A DNA stretch of 64,000 nucleotides from Desulfobulbaceae bacterium (lineage in GTDB: Bacteria; Desulfobacterota; Desulfobulbia; Desulfobulbales; Desulfocapsaceae). The stretch is taken from the NCBI GenBank assembly GCA_019163335.1, contig JAFLKM010000002.1, positions 62,001 to 126,000 on the forward strand. Direction: 5' to 3'. Position numbers and translations under genes: made by a program. This document shows positions 36,664 through 46,600 of the stretch, one piece after another. Each line of letters starts with the position of its first letter. The stretch's first letter is position 1. The notes under the pieces were generated by a model that was not told the DNA's origin, made no database searches, and saw nothing but the letters and a program-made list of their open reading frames with translations.

Positions 36664-38582
36664 ATAGAACAATCTATGTTTCCAACAAACCCCTGGATGA
36701 AGCGAAACGCATCTGGCGGCAGGCCCTGACTGAAACGAATTTCTATGGCCGCTTCCCGGTTGAATCGATCAGAGTTGACGACAGTCTGGGCAGGCTCACT
36801 GCTGAGCCGGTCTTTGCGGCGACCTCATCTCCCTCCTACAATGCCGCCGCGATGGACGGGATAGCTGTTCACTTCGAAGATCTGGCTGGCGCAAGTGAGA
36901 GCGCACCGGTCTGTCTGTCGCGGGATCGATACCAGCCAGTGAACACCGGCAATGCGCTGCCCCCGGGTTTTAACGCGGTGGTGATGATCGAGGATGTTCA
37001 TCAGGCGAGTGATACCGAGGTCGAGCTTGCCATGTCGGCCCCACCATGGCAGCATGTCCGCACCATCGGCGAGGACATCGTTGCCACTGAACTCATCCTG
37101 CCCGAGGGTCACAGGATCCGCCCCATCGATCAAGGAGCGATGCTTGCCGCCGGTGTCACCGAGATCAAGGTGAAACAGATTCCCAAGGCAGTGGTGATTC
37201 CCACCGGCAGTGAACTGATTCAGCCTGGTGAGCCTGCCAAGCCCGGCCAGATTATCGAATTCAATTCCCGCATTTTAGCAGGCTCCCTCCAGGAATGGGG
37301 GGCTGATGCCCGGCGGGCCGCCCCTGTAGACGATGATCCGGAGAGGCTGCGGAAGGTGATCCTGGCTGCCACCCAGGAGAATGATATAGTCATTCTGAAC
37401 GCTGGTGCCTCGGCCGGCACCAAGGATTTCACCTCCATGGTACTCGCCGATTTGGGCAGAATCATTGTCCATGGGGTTGCCATCAAACCGGGAAAACCGG
37501 TGATTCTGGCCATCGTCAACGACACGCCGGTGATTGGCCTGCCCGGCTATCCGGTTTCCGCATTCCTGACCATGCGCCTCTTCGTCCGCGAGATGATTGC
37601 GGGCTTTCTGGGCATGGAAGATCCCGCCCCGCAGATCATCGAGGCCACGATCTCCCGGCCCTTCCATTCGTCAATGGGGGTTGATCAGTTCGTCCGGGTA
37701 ACGCTTGGCAATGTTGGCGGAACATTGATGGCCACTCCATCCGGCAAAGGTGCGGGTGCCGTGATGTCCCTTGTCCGGGCCGATGGGATCTTGACCATCC
37801 CCGCCGGTAGTGAAGGCGTCGGGGCTGGCGAAAAGGTGGCCATTGAACTGGTCAGGCCAAAGGTGGAAGTCGATTCCACCCTGGTCTTCATCGGCAGCCA
37901 TGATAATATTCTCGATCTGATCGCCAATCAATTACACCGACATCGACCCAGCATTCGAATTTCTTCAGCCCATGTCGGGTCCATGGGTGGCATCATGGCC
38001 ATTCGGCGGGGCGAGGCCCATCTTGCTGGTTGTCATCTGCTTGATGAGGAGAGCGGTGAATATAATATTCCCTTTCTTCAACGCTTTTTGCCCGCCCTGT
38101 CCCTTCGGCTTATCAATCTCTGTTATCGCCAGCAGGGCTTTATCGTCCGAAAAAATAACCCGAAAAATGTCCATAGCTTCCGGGACATTGCCGAGAATCA
38201 ACTGATTTTTATCAACCGCCAGGCCGGTGCCGGAACCCGTCTTCTCACCGACAAAATCCTGAAAGAGGCAAATATTAGGCCAGCGGAGATTCAGGGATAT
38301 ACCCATGAAGAATATACCCACATGAGTGTCGCTGCGGCGGTTGCCAGTGGCAGTGCTGACACTGGATTGGGAATCCTGGCTGCTGCCAAGGCACTGGATC
38401 TTGATTTTATTCCGGTGGCCGAAGAGCGCTACGATCTTATCATCCCGGAGCAATTCATCTCCGATCAGAAGGTGATGGCGGTCCTTGAACTGATGGTGTC
38501 TAGCCAGGCCTTCCATGGCGAGATCCTCTCGCTTGGCGGCTATGATCTCAGGGACTGCGGCAAGATCATGTACCGTCAGTAA
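36660..38582 (+). CDS. MoeA fused to a periplasmic-binding-like (LysR-type substrate) domain
   Basis: 640 residues. The first ~410 residues are a MoeA: YNAAAMDGIAVHFED, NTGNALPPGFNAVVM, VIPTGSELI, LNAGASAGTKDFTSM, and GLPGYPVSAFLTM. From ~415 a second domain follows: VFIGSHDNILDLIANQL, SIRISSAHVGSMGGIMAIRRG, INRQAGAGTRLLTDKIL, SGSADTGLGILAAAKAL. That is the PBP-like fold found in ModE-related and MoeA fusions, where it is thought to bind a metal oxyanion or to sense it. Function of the fusion is inferred. A 98-base gap leads to fdhD. Confidence 0.92.
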   Translation: MNRTIYVSNKPLDEAKRIWRQALTETNFYGRFPVESIRVDDSLGRLTAEPVFAATSSPSYNAAAMDGIAVHFEDLAGASESAPVCLSRDRYQPVNTGNALPPGFNAVVMIEDVHQASDTEVELAMSAPPWQHVRTIGEDIVATELILPEGHRIRPIDQGAMLAAGVTEIKVKQIPKAVVIPTGSELIQPGEPAKPGQIIEFNSRILAGSLQEWGADARRAAPVDDDPERLRKVILAATQENDIVILNAGASAGTKDFTSMVLADLGRIIVHGVAIKPGKPVILAIVNDTPVIGLPGYPVSAFLTMRLFVREMIAGFLGMEDPAPQIIEATISRPFHSSMGVDQFVRVTLGNVGGTLMATPSGKGAGAVMSLVRADGILTIPAGSEGVGAGEKVAIELVRPKVEVDSTLVFIGSHDNILDLIANQLHRHRPSIRISSAHVGSMGGIMAIRRGEAHLAGCHLLDEESGEYNIPFLQRFLPALSLRLINLCYRQQGFIVRKNNPKNVHSFRDIAENQLIFINRQAGAGTRLLTDKILKEANIRPAEIQGYTHEEYTHMSVAAAVASGSADTGLGILAAAKALDLDFIPVAEERYDLIIPEQFISDQKVMAVLELMVSSQAFHGEILSLGGYDLRDCGKIMYRQ

Positions 38583-38680
38583 TTTCTATTCATCAGCACT
38601 GACAGCAGGGAAAATTATCTGACTGCTGTCATTCCGCGCTTTGACGCCATATTCTATTAAAGAGAAATTTTTAACCCATC

Positions 38681-39448
38681 ATGACCAGCAAAATAACACT
38701 TCCGCACACTTCAACCCTGATTTCACCGGAGGGATACGTACAGCAAGAAGAAACACTGGCCATTGAGACCCCTTACACGGTTGCCCTCAACGATGTCACG
38801 ATTGGCGCATCCATGGTTCTGCCGGTGGGCCTGGAGGAGTTTGGGGTGGGGTTCCTGTTCGGGCAGGGATATATAAAGTCAGTGGGAGAAGTGAAGGAGG
38901 TCATCGTCTGTCCTGAAGGACGGATCTCGGTTTACGCTGATGTGGAAAGCATGGAGCCCAAGGAGGTTATCATTACCTCGGGCTGCGGAGGCACGGGCAA
39001 GATCTCGAAGGAGATGTTTACCGGGGCCTTTGAGCCACTTTCGGAATGCACGATCAGCTTCCCCGAGATTAGAGACTTTATCCATCAGGTTCTTCGCGCC
39101 TCCACCCTCAACCAGGATACCCATTGTGTCCATGGCTGCGGGCTCTGGGCGGATGGAAAACTGAGGGCCTTTTTTGAGGATGTCGGGCGCCACAATGCAG
39201 TGGATAAGATCATGGGCGCTATTCTGCTGGGCAGGGCTCCAAGCCGTGCCGCTGTCTATACAACAGGAAGGTTGACGTCGGATATGGTTTTAAAATGCGC
39301 CCGCATAGGGATCCCGATTATCATGTCACGAACCGCACCTTCTTCTTTGGGACTGGCCATCGCCGATCGGGCAGGGGCCACCCTCATTGGCTATGCACGG
39401 CCGGAAAGGCTCAATGCCTTTACCCATCCTGAGCGGGTTGTGCTTTAG
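38681..39448 (+). CDS. fdhD: Formate dehydrogenase sulfurtransferase FdhD
   Basis: FdhD brings sulfur from a cysteine desulfurase to the Mo-bis-MGD cofactor of formate dehydrogenase. 255 residues. Seen: CGLWADGKLRAFFEDVGRHNAVDK, a family hallmark, and the loop VIITSGCGGTGKI. In Escherichia coli this loop has a CxxC pair; here only the first cysteine is present and Thr replaces the second. Related proteins also lack it, so it need not be inactive. It faces the formate dehydrogenase operon on the opposite strand. Confidence 0.92.
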   Translation: MTSKITLPHTSTLISPEGYVQQEETLAIETPYTVALNDVTIGASMVLPVGLEEFGVGFLFGQGYIKSVGEVKEVIVCPEGRISVYADVESMEPKEVIITSGCGGTGKISKEMFTGAFEPLSECTISFPEIRDFIHQVLRASTLNQDTHCVHGCGLWADGKLRAFFEDVGRHNAVDKIMGAILLGRAPSRAAVYTTGRLTSDMVLKCARIGIPIIMSRTAPSSLGLAIADRAGATLIGYARPERLNAFTHPERVVL

Positions 39449-39473
39449 TCTGGAGAAGGTTCCCTTGTAGATC

Positions 39474-39500
39474 ACCCTTTATCGTCGATAAAGGGTTTCT
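39474..39500 (+). terminator. Terminator after fdhD
   Basis: ACCCTTTATC, loop gtc, GATAAAGGGT, followed by a weak T-rich stretch. Lower T content than the others. Confidence 0.65.
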
Positions 39501-39570
39501 CATCTGTTTCCTTTGATTTCTCCGCCATAGAATGCCCCTTGGTCTTATTGAAAAATTGAAGGCCATGGGT

Positions 39571-39612
39571 TTCTAAAAAAAAAGGGCTGTTCAAAATGAA
39601 CAGCCCTTTGTC
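39571..39612. terminator. Bidirectional terminator between fdhD and fdhE
   Basis: GGGCTGTTCA, loop aaa, TGAACAGCCC; nine A on one side give a T-tract for the minus-strand operon ending with fdhE. Confidence 0.88.
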
Positions 39613-39687
39613 TCTCATTCCACCCTGCAAGAGTGAAAAACGAAGATCACCCTGAGCGCAAATGCAGTTAAACTGGTCTGATTTTTT

Positions 39688-40458
39688 TTAGGCCATCTTT
39701 TTCAAGCTGATCGGATTTGGCGCCGTGCGCATGTACCCCTTTTCCTGAGCCACGATGTCGAGGGGAAGGCTTGCCATATCTGCAAGGTCCAATGACATTT
39801 CCTTCAGAGCCGGGCCTTCCAGTACCTTGACGTAGGTGTGGCATGCATCACAGGTGGCAATCCGGTACCCTGGTTCATCTTCCGACATGATGGTGTTGAG
39901 CTTTTCTGCATCCACGCTCTCACAGTTTGGACAGCCGATGAATCGATACGGGCCGGAGGTTCCGCAGAAGGAACAGTGTAAGCGGCGCAAAGGGCCCTCC
40001 AGGATGGAGGTGAGGGCTGACTGTGCCGAACAGAGGGGACAACGGCCATTCTCCCACTGCTTGCCGTCCAGCGGGTAGGCCTCTCGCAATGCGATGAAAT
40101 AGGGCCTGCTCAGCAGGAACAGGATCGAGGTCAGTTCCTCTTTGCTGCAAGGAACAGTGGGAAAATCAGGAAATTCGTCGAGGGGAAACCGCATAAAGTC
40201 AATGGCACCGTTTTCCAGGGCTTGACATATCGGGTCAAAATCCTCAACAGGCAAATCGAAAATGGAGGCAAACAAGCGAAAAACAGCACCCGCACTTTCC
40301 TGGGGATAGCCCTTGGCATCCATGGGTGATATGGCAGATCTCGATTGGGGAAGAAGTTCACCGATCTCGCGGTGAAATTGCTGCCATTTGGCGTAGAGCT
40401 CAAGCGGCTCTTTGAGGTGCGGCCGTTGTTCGATCAACGCCTGGGTATCTATGGTCAT
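39688..40458 (-). CDS. fdhE: Formate dehydrogenase accessory protein FdhE
   Basis: FdhE is a zinc- or iron-binding factor needed for the assembly of respiratory formate dehydrogenases. 256 residues. Four CxxC motifs are visible in the C-terminal half: CPLCSAQ, CSFCGTSG, CPNCESVD and CDACHTYVK, the typical rubredoxin-like fold. RBS TAAGGAGAACC before the ATG. A copy of the hairpin repeat lies between it and the upstream peroxidase gene. Confidence 0.9.
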   Translation of the reverse strand: MTIDTQALIEQRPHLKEPLELYAKWQQFHREIGELLPQSRSAISPMDAKGYPQESAGAVFRLFASIFDLPVEDFDPICQALENGAIDFMRFPLDEFPDFPTVPCSKEELTSILFLLSRPYFIALREAYPLDGKQWENGRCPLCSAQSALTSILEGPLRRLHCSFCGTSGPYRFIGCPNCESVDAEKLNTIMSEDEPGYRIATCDACHTYVKVLEGPALKEMSLDLADMASLPLDIVAQEKGYMRTAPNPISLKKMA

Positions 40459-40471
40459 GGTTCTCCTTAAT

Positions 40472-40541
40472 ACCTTACAGATTGTTTTCTTGTTTTTTCA
40501 TAAAAACAATCTGTAAGGCGCTTATCCCGTTCATCGGGGTT
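40472..40541 (-). repeat. Hairpin repeat, copy C
   Basis: Minus strand: CCCCGATGAACGGGATAAG, then CGCCTTACAGATTG, loop with ATGAAAAAACAAG, then CAATCTGTAAGG. The outer hairpin is near perfect. The first bases overlap the stop codon of the cytochrome c peroxidase gene. Same order as the copies at 17276, 56771 and 61057. Confidence 0.85.
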
Positions 40542-41595
40542 ATGGAATTTTGGGGGGGGTAAAGGCGATCGGCGCACCGGTCAGCCCTTCTTCGAGGAAA
40601 ATCCGCAGTTCTTCTTTTTCCAGAGAGGTAAGCTGCAGGGCATTCAGCGCGGAGTTTCCCTTGCCGCCTCCAGCGTGGAAGAATTCGATGACTTCATCAA
40701 GGGTCGCGTAGATTCCGTTGTGCATGTAGGGAGCCGTTTTGGCGATCTCTCTGAGTGTGGGAGTCCTGAATGCCTTCCAGTCCTTCTGGTCTTTGGTGAT
40801 AAGGTATCTTCCAGGATCTTCAGAGAGGGTCCGGAATTCCTCGAAATGGGAGATCTTGGCGACAAACCGACGTGTTGCTGCGATCCGTGGATCTTTCAAG
40901 TGCTCAGGGTTTTCGGGGACGTTGAGCACATGAAAACGGTCGTCCGCCAGACTAACACCGTAATGACATTCGGTGCACTTCCCTTTGCCGATGAAGAGTT
41001 CGTATCCTTTCAACGCCTTTGGTGAGAATGCTTTGGTGTCTCCGCTCAAGAAGCGGTCAAGGGGCGTATCTCGGGAGACAAGGGTTCGCTCAAAGGCGGC
41101 GATGGCCATGGCAACACGCTCCCGGGTTACATCGCCGTCGCCGAACACTTTAGTGAATTCTGCAACATATTCCGGCACGGTACGGATCTCTTCCTCCATG
41201 AAATCGAGGTTCTGGTTCATCTCAAACGCCGACATCATTGGAAACAGGGCCTGTTCCTCAAGGCTTGCTGCTCGTCCGTCATGGAAGAGAGACCGCTGAA
41301 ACGCCACGCCTATGAGCGTGGGAGAGTTACGCCAGTTGCGGGTTGTGGGATAGTTCAGCGAGATATCGATGCCGTCGCTGAAGCCCTGCTCGGGATCATG
41401 GCAGGTTCCACAGTTCATGGTCCCATCGCCGGACAGGCGCCGATCGAAAAAGAGCTTCTTGCCCAGCTCAATCTTAGCCGGTGTCTGCGGATTCTGCTCC
41501 GGGACGGGGACATCCCTGAATGGTTCCAGTTTGCCTGCCAGAAGGCCTGTGGGAAGACACAGGCCCGCCAGCAATATCCACAATAATACTCTCAT
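40540..41595 (-). CDS. Di-heme cytochrome c peroxidase
   Basis: A periplasmic enzyme that reduces hydrogen peroxide with cytochrome c. 351 residues, with a signal peptide (residues 1-20). Two heme c sites: CGTCH (about residue 62) and CTECH (about residue 210). GTMNCGTCHDPEQGFSDG and YMHNGIYATLDEVIEFF are family motifs. The gene starts four bases after the stop of the selenocysteine DsbA-like gene, with GAGGTGACGGT as ribosome binding site, so the two are cotranscribed. MauG-like enzymes also have two such hemes, but the context favours peroxidase. Confidence 0.9.
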   Translation of the reverse strand: MRVLLWILLAGLCLPTGLLAGKLEPFRDVPVPEQNPQTPAKIELGKKLFFDRRLSGDGTMNCGTCHDPEQGFSDGIDISLNYPTTRNWRNSPTLIGVAFQRSLFHDGRAASLEEQALFPMMSAFEMNQNLDFMEEEIRTVPEYVAEFTKVFGDGDVTRERVAMAIAAFERTLVSRDTPLDRFLSGDTKAFSPKALKGYELFIGKGKCTECHYGVSLADDRFHVLNVPENPEHLKDPRIAATRRFVAKISHFEEFRTLSEDPGRYLITKDQKDWKAFRTPTLREIAKTAPYMHNGIYATLDEVIEFFHAGGGKGNSALNALQLTSLEKEELRIFLEEGLTGAPIAFTPPKIP

Positions 41596-41599
41596 ACCG

Positions 41600-42196
41600 T
41601 CACCTCTGTGTTTTGTTCAGCTGCTCATCGATGATCTTTTTGAAATATTCGAAAGGTCGGTCACCAACCACCTGTCGGCCGTTGATATAGAACGTTGGTG
41701 TGTTGTAGAGATCAATGGACTCGGCAAGCTTCAGGTCAGTGTCAATATCCTTCGCATGGGCCCCTTTGTCAATGGACTCGGTAAACTTCTTGAGGTCAAG
41801 GCCCAGTTCTCCGGCATAGGCAATCAGGCTGGCTCGATCCAGCTTCGGCGAACGGGTGATGAGAATGTCGTGCATCTCCCAATACTTGCCCTGATCTTTT
41901 GCGGCCAGGGATGCCTCAGCGGCGATTCTTGCGAAATCACGGTATTTGTAGGGATAATTTTTAACCACCAGCCGGATCTTGTTGGGGTAGGCCTGGAATA
42001 TCTGTTTGACGGTCGGACCGGCCGCCACACAGTGGGCTCACTGGAAATCGATAAACTCAATGATTGTCACCGGGGCGTCGACTGGCCCCTTGGATGGTGA
42101 GTTACCTATCGGGATTTCAATTCCCTTCTCCTCTGCCGCCTGCGCTACCCCAAAGAGCAGCAACGCACATACAAAGATCAGTAGTCTTTTTATCAT
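41600..42196 (-). CDS. DsbA-family thiol oxidoreductase with a selenocysteine active site
   Basis: Read through TGA 42038-42040 as Sec53, the protein is 198 residues, typical for DsbA/DSBA-like thioredoxin-fold proteins. Signal peptide: MIKRLLIFVCALLLFGVAQA (residues 1-20). The active site reads FIDFQUAHCVAAGP where relatives have DFQCPxC, so it is UxxC. Further family motifs: VRLVVKNYPYKYRDFARIAAEA and TPTFYINGRQVVG. Starting after the TGA would leave no signal peptide and half an active site. It would act in the periplasm, reducing or isomerising thiols or peroxides. It sits between formate dehydrogenase and cytochrome c peroxidase. Confidence 0.92.
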
Positions 42197-42203
42197 ATCA
42201 AAT

Positions 42204-42239
42204 AAAAAAGGGGATACAATGAATGGTATCCCCTTTTTT
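42204..42239. terminator. Bidirectional terminator between formate dehydrogenase and DsbA-like genes
   Basis: GGGGATAC, loop, GTATCCCC with A6 and T6 on either side. Minus-strand transcription from the formate dehydrogenase operon would stop or weaken here, eight bases before the DsbA-like start. Confidence 0.85.
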
Positions 42240-42274
42240 CCTCATAATTGAATAGAGTTATAATGAGCCAGGGG

Positions 42275-42880
42275 CTACATCTTCCCGATCGCTTTTATCC
42301 ATTTTGGATGTTTCTTCCGGGCATCCTTAAGAGGCATCATCCCGTTCACCATAATCTGCAAGGTCCCTGGATTTGCCAGGGTCCCAAGATACATATGAAC
42401 CGGAACTGCGATCACCAAAACGACGAATGACACATTATGAATAATATGGGAAAGGAGCATTACGGTCCTATTATCTTGAAAGAACCATAAGCCGATTCCA
42501 GAAATGATGATGGCAAATCCGAACGCGACAACGGCTAAATAATAGAGCTTCTGGCCGGGATTGTATTTCCCCATGGGTGGAACCTTTACCTTGTGGGAGA
42601 GGTAGCCGCCTGCCACCTTGAACCATTGCAGGTCATCGGCATCGTATTCAAGGGATTCAATGAGATAATGATGCAGTGAATAAAGAAGGGAGAGCGCAAA
42701 GGCTATTCCCAACCAATTATGCACTGTTTTCATGGTATTGAACCCGCCGAACACGGAACCGATGGCGTCGACATGGAACAAAAAGCCAAATCCCGTCAAC
42801 ATCAGCAGGATACAGGAGCCGGCCAGTATTAAGTGGTTCACGATCTCGTCGGTACTTGATTTTCTTATCATCTCTACCAT
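42275..42880 (-). CDS. fdnI: Formate dehydrogenase cytochrome b subunit
   Basis: A membrane subunit with four helices that holds two b hemes and passes electrons to quinones. From the ATG at 42880 it is 201 residues. Seen: NHLILAGSCILLMLTGFGFLF, VHNWLGIAFALSLLYSLHHYL, VAFGFAIIISGIGLWFF, HIIHNVSFVVLVIAVPVHMYLG, with His residues in the second and fourth helices. AGGAGGTGTGAT lies before the start; upstream codons overlap fdnH and are not used. Confidence 0.9.
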   Translation of the reverse strand: MVEMIRKSSTDEIVNHLILAGSCILLMLTGFGFLFHVDAIGSVFGGFNTMKTVHNWLGIAFALSLLYSLHHYLIESLEYDADDLQWFKVAGGYLSHKVKVPPMGKYNPGQKLYYLAVVAFGFAIIISGIGLWFFQDNRTVMLLSHIIHNVSFVVLVIAVPVHMYLGTLANPGTLQIMVNGMMPLKDARKKHPKWIKAIGKM

Positions 42881-42881
42881 A

Positions 42882-43661
42882 TCACACCTCCTCTTCCTTT
42901 TCCTCTTCCTTGTGGGGGCCAATGGCCAGATAGTGAATCGCTGCTGCTGCAACTACACCGCCCAGACCGATTAACGAGAGTGGTTTTAAATACGTGTGCC
43001 AGAAGACCACGCTGGTTGGGATGGTTGGATTCTCAAGCATCCCGTAAAGTTTTGGTTCATCCTTGAATGCGTAGATCGTGCCCAGGCCACCCAAGTCTTT
43101 TTCGCCGTAAATTGTTTTGAAGCCCTCTTTTTGGGCAGCACTGATCAGTTCATCCCGATCCCCAAACTTTAAGGCACCGGTGGGGCAGGTCTTCACACAG
43201 GACGGTGTCATGTCAGCTGCTATACGATCGGCACAGAGATTACATTTGGACATCTTGCCATCTGCACCGTAGCGGGGGACATCAAAGGGGCAGGCGCTGG
43301 AGCAGAGTTTGCACCCGATGCACTTTTTGTGGTCAAAGGCCACGGCGCCTTCCGGTGTTCTGAATAAAGCACCAGGAGAGGGACAGATTGTCATACAGCC
43401 GGCATCGTCGCAGTGCATGCACCGCCTGCTCAGAAAGAGCCAGCGCACTGGATCTATCTGTGATGGGACTTCACTGAACTGAATGATATTAAAGGCGGTA
43501 CCGGCCAGATCCGGTGGGTTCTGGTAGGTACCGTTGTTCTTGGTCTTGATCGGGTCGAGCTGGTTCCAGGACTTGCAGGCGACCTGGCAGGCCCTGCAGC
43601 CGATGCAGTTCTCCGGTGTTACAAGGATCGCCTTGCGTTTTTTTGTGGTATCGTTTGTCAT
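42882..43661 (-). CDS. fdnH: Formate dehydrogenase iron-sulfur subunit
   Basis: The beta subunit with four [4Fe-4S] clusters. 259 residues. Motifs: CIGCRACQVACKSWN, CMHCDDAGCMTICP, CIGCKLCSSACPFDVP, and CNLCADRIAADMTPSCVKTCP. The C-terminus has a membrane helix (SLIGLGGVVAAAAIHYLA) that anchors it to the membrane. Starts 10 bases after the stop of the catalytic subunit and is followed directly by fdnI. Confidence 0.93.
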   Translation of the reverse strand: MTNDTTKKRKAILVTPENCIGCRACQVACKSWNQLDPIKTKNNGTYQNPPDLAGTAFNIIQFSEVPSQIDPVRWLFLSRRCMHCDDAGCMTICPSPGALFRTPEGAVAFDHKKCIGCKLCSSACPFDVPRYGADGKMSKCNLCADRIAADMTPSCVKTCPTGALKFGDRDELISAAQKEGFKTIYGEKDLGGLGTIYAFKDEPKLYGMLENPTIPTSVVFWHTYLKPLSLIGLGGVVAAAAIHYLAIGPHKEEEKEEEV

Positions 43662-43671
43662 GATGTCCCCC

Positions 43672-46600
43672 TTATGCCTTCCGGACGTTGACCATGAAGG
43701 CCTTCGACTCGGGTATCATTGTATTAGCGTCGCCCACGTTCGGCGTAAGCAGGTTGGCGCTGTCATAGCCGCTGCCATCCTCGGGAAACTGCCAGCCGAA
43801 ATGCCAGGGAATACCGACCTGATGAACGGTGGAGTTCATGATCTTAAAGGGTTTGAAACGTTCGGATACCATTGCGACGGCCTTGACTTCGCCGCGTCCG
43901 GAGGAGACGATAACCGTCTCTCCATTGGTGAGTTTCAACTCCTTGGCAAGCTCGATACTCATTTCCACGAAGTTCTGTGGCTGCATTTCCAGTAACCACG
44001 AACAGTGTCGCGTCATACAGCCGGTCTGCCAATGCTCTGATACTCGATAAGTGGTCCCGACAAACGGAAAACGGGCGTCGCAGGAGTAAGAGACATCTAT
44101 CTTGTCACCAAAGATCTTGATGGTCGGATTGATCCGCTGCTTGGACATGGCATTTTCCTCGAGTGGACATTCCAGAGCCTCATAATGTTCCGGAAACGGA
44201 CCCTCCACGAGGCCGGGCCCGAAAATTGAGGCGACACCGTCCGGCTTCATGATAAAAGGAAACTTTCCGCCGGCTTCGGCCATGGGAGGAGCTGGTCCAT
44301 CGGGGATATCGCCTTCCCAGACTCCTGGCTTGCCGGTTGGCGCAAGCTTGGTGGCATTCCATTTGAGGAGCTGCCGGGTTGCATCCCATGGTTTACCCTG
44401 CTGGTCCACTGAGGCGCGGTTATAGATGATCCGCCGGTTTACCGGCCATGCCCAGGTCCATCCGGGGTAGAGGCCAAGCCCGGTGGGATCTTCCTTGCCC
44501 CGTCGTTGCATCATGTTGACGGCTTTTCCATCCTTCTGGATATAGGAATTGCAGTATATCCAGTTGCCGCAAGAGGTGGTTCCGTCCGCCTGCAGAGAGG
44601 GGAAGCTTGTGACCAGATCCCCTTTCTTGCCGATGAGTTTCGGTGGATCAACCTTGGTGTCATAGACATCTTCAAGCCAGTAGCCATTAATTTCTTTGGC
44701 AATGCTATGAATGTCGACATGCTTGACCTTGCCGGCAGCATCCTTTTCCCCGTAGTTCCAGGTCAGGTTCATGATCGGATCGGAGTAAGCACCGCCTTCT
44801 TTTTTATAAAGTTCTTTGACCTTGAAAAAGAGCTCGTTGATAATCTCGGCATCGGGCAAGGAGTGGCCGATGGGTTCTATGGCCTTGTAGCGCCACTGGG
44901 CCCAACGTCCCGAGTTGGAAATACTTCCTTCTTTTTCCATCGATGAGCAGCACGGCAGCATGAACACCTCGGTCTGGATGTCCTTGGGATTCATCCCGGG
45001 CCCACGCCAGAAGGAGCCGGTCTCATTGTCGAAAAGGTTGACATTCACCAGCCACTTGAGCTTGGTCATGGCCTGGCGGGTCTTGTTGGAGTTCGCCCCT
45101 GAACAGGCAGGATTCTGGCCCCAGGCGAAGAAACCCTCAAATTCTCCCTTGTACATCTTGTCGAAAATCGTCAGCCATGAAGCGTTCATTCCCACATCCA
45201 GCTTCGGCATCCAGGAATAACCAAAATCATTCTCCTTGGTCCCTGCGGCACCGTAAGTGGCCTTGAGATAGCTTGTGATGTATTTATTGCGATTGCCCCA
45301 CCAGTTAACGCTCTTTGGTTCTTTGGTCGTGGGGGTGTTGTCCTTGATATAGGTCGCAAGGTCTACCTGGGCTGCATTTGGTACTGGGTTGTAGCCGGGC
45401 AGGATATGGAACAGAAGTCCCTGGTCGGTGGAGCCTTGGACGTTGGCCTCACCACGCAGGGCGTTGATGCCGCCGCCGGCGATGCCCATGTTACCGAGCA
45501 GAACCTGAATGATGGTCATGGCCCTGATATTCTGGGTGCCGACGGTATGCTGGGTCCAGCCCATGGCATAGCACTCGGTGCCGGCCTGGTCTGGTTTGCC
45601 AGTTGCTCCGAACAGCTTGTAGACCGCCATAAGCTTATCCATGGGGGTTCCGGTGATATTGACGACTTTTTCCGGAGTGTAGCGGGCGTATTGTTTTTTC
45701 AACAGCTGGAATACGCAGTTCGGGTTTTCCAGGGTGGGATCTTTCAGGGCAATGCCATTTTCATCCTTCTGGAAGGACCAGGTTGCCTTGTCATATTTTT
45801 TCGTCTCCGCGTTGAACCCGGAGAACAGGCCATCCAGATCCGCCGGGCCTTTGAAGTCCGGGTTGACCAGAAAGGAGGCATTGGTATAGTCAACAACGTA
45901 TTCTTTGAAGTAGAGGTTGTTGTCAAGAATGTATTTGATCATGCCGCCAAGGAAAGCGAGGTCTGTTCCGGAACGGAGGGGCGCATACAGATCTGCTTTT
46001 GCGGCAGTCTGGGTGAACCGTGGGTCTACACAGATGAGTTTCGCACCCTTATCCTGGGCGCGCTTAATCCACTTCATTGAAATGGGATGATTTGAGGCAG
46101 GATTGCTTCCCATCGCCAGGATAACGTTGGCGTTTTTCAGGTCAATCCAGTGATTTGTCATTGCACCGCGTCCGAACGACTCTGCCAGAGCCGCAACAGT
46201 TGCGCTGTGTCAGATACGCGCCTGGTGTTCTACATACACCAGGCCCCAGGACCGGACAAGTTTTTGCAGCAGGTAGCACTCCTCATTGTCAAGGGCGGCG
46301 CTGCCGATGTGGGCGATACTGTCCATCCGGTTGACCACAAATTCCTTCTCGACCATGATCTCGGTGCCATCGGGTTGCTTTTCCTTGACCTTGGCCTTCT
46401 TGACTGTCTTGAAGTTCTTGTCCCGGGAGTCCTTGACCAGACGGGCAATTCTGTCCAGTGCCCAGTCCCACTCCACTTGTTTCCACGCCGTTGCACCGGG
46501 CTCGCGATACAACGGTTTAGGTACCCGCGTCTCGTTGTTGACAAGTTGGATCACCGAAGAACCCTTGGCGCAGAGAGCACCTTCATTGATTGGATGATCA

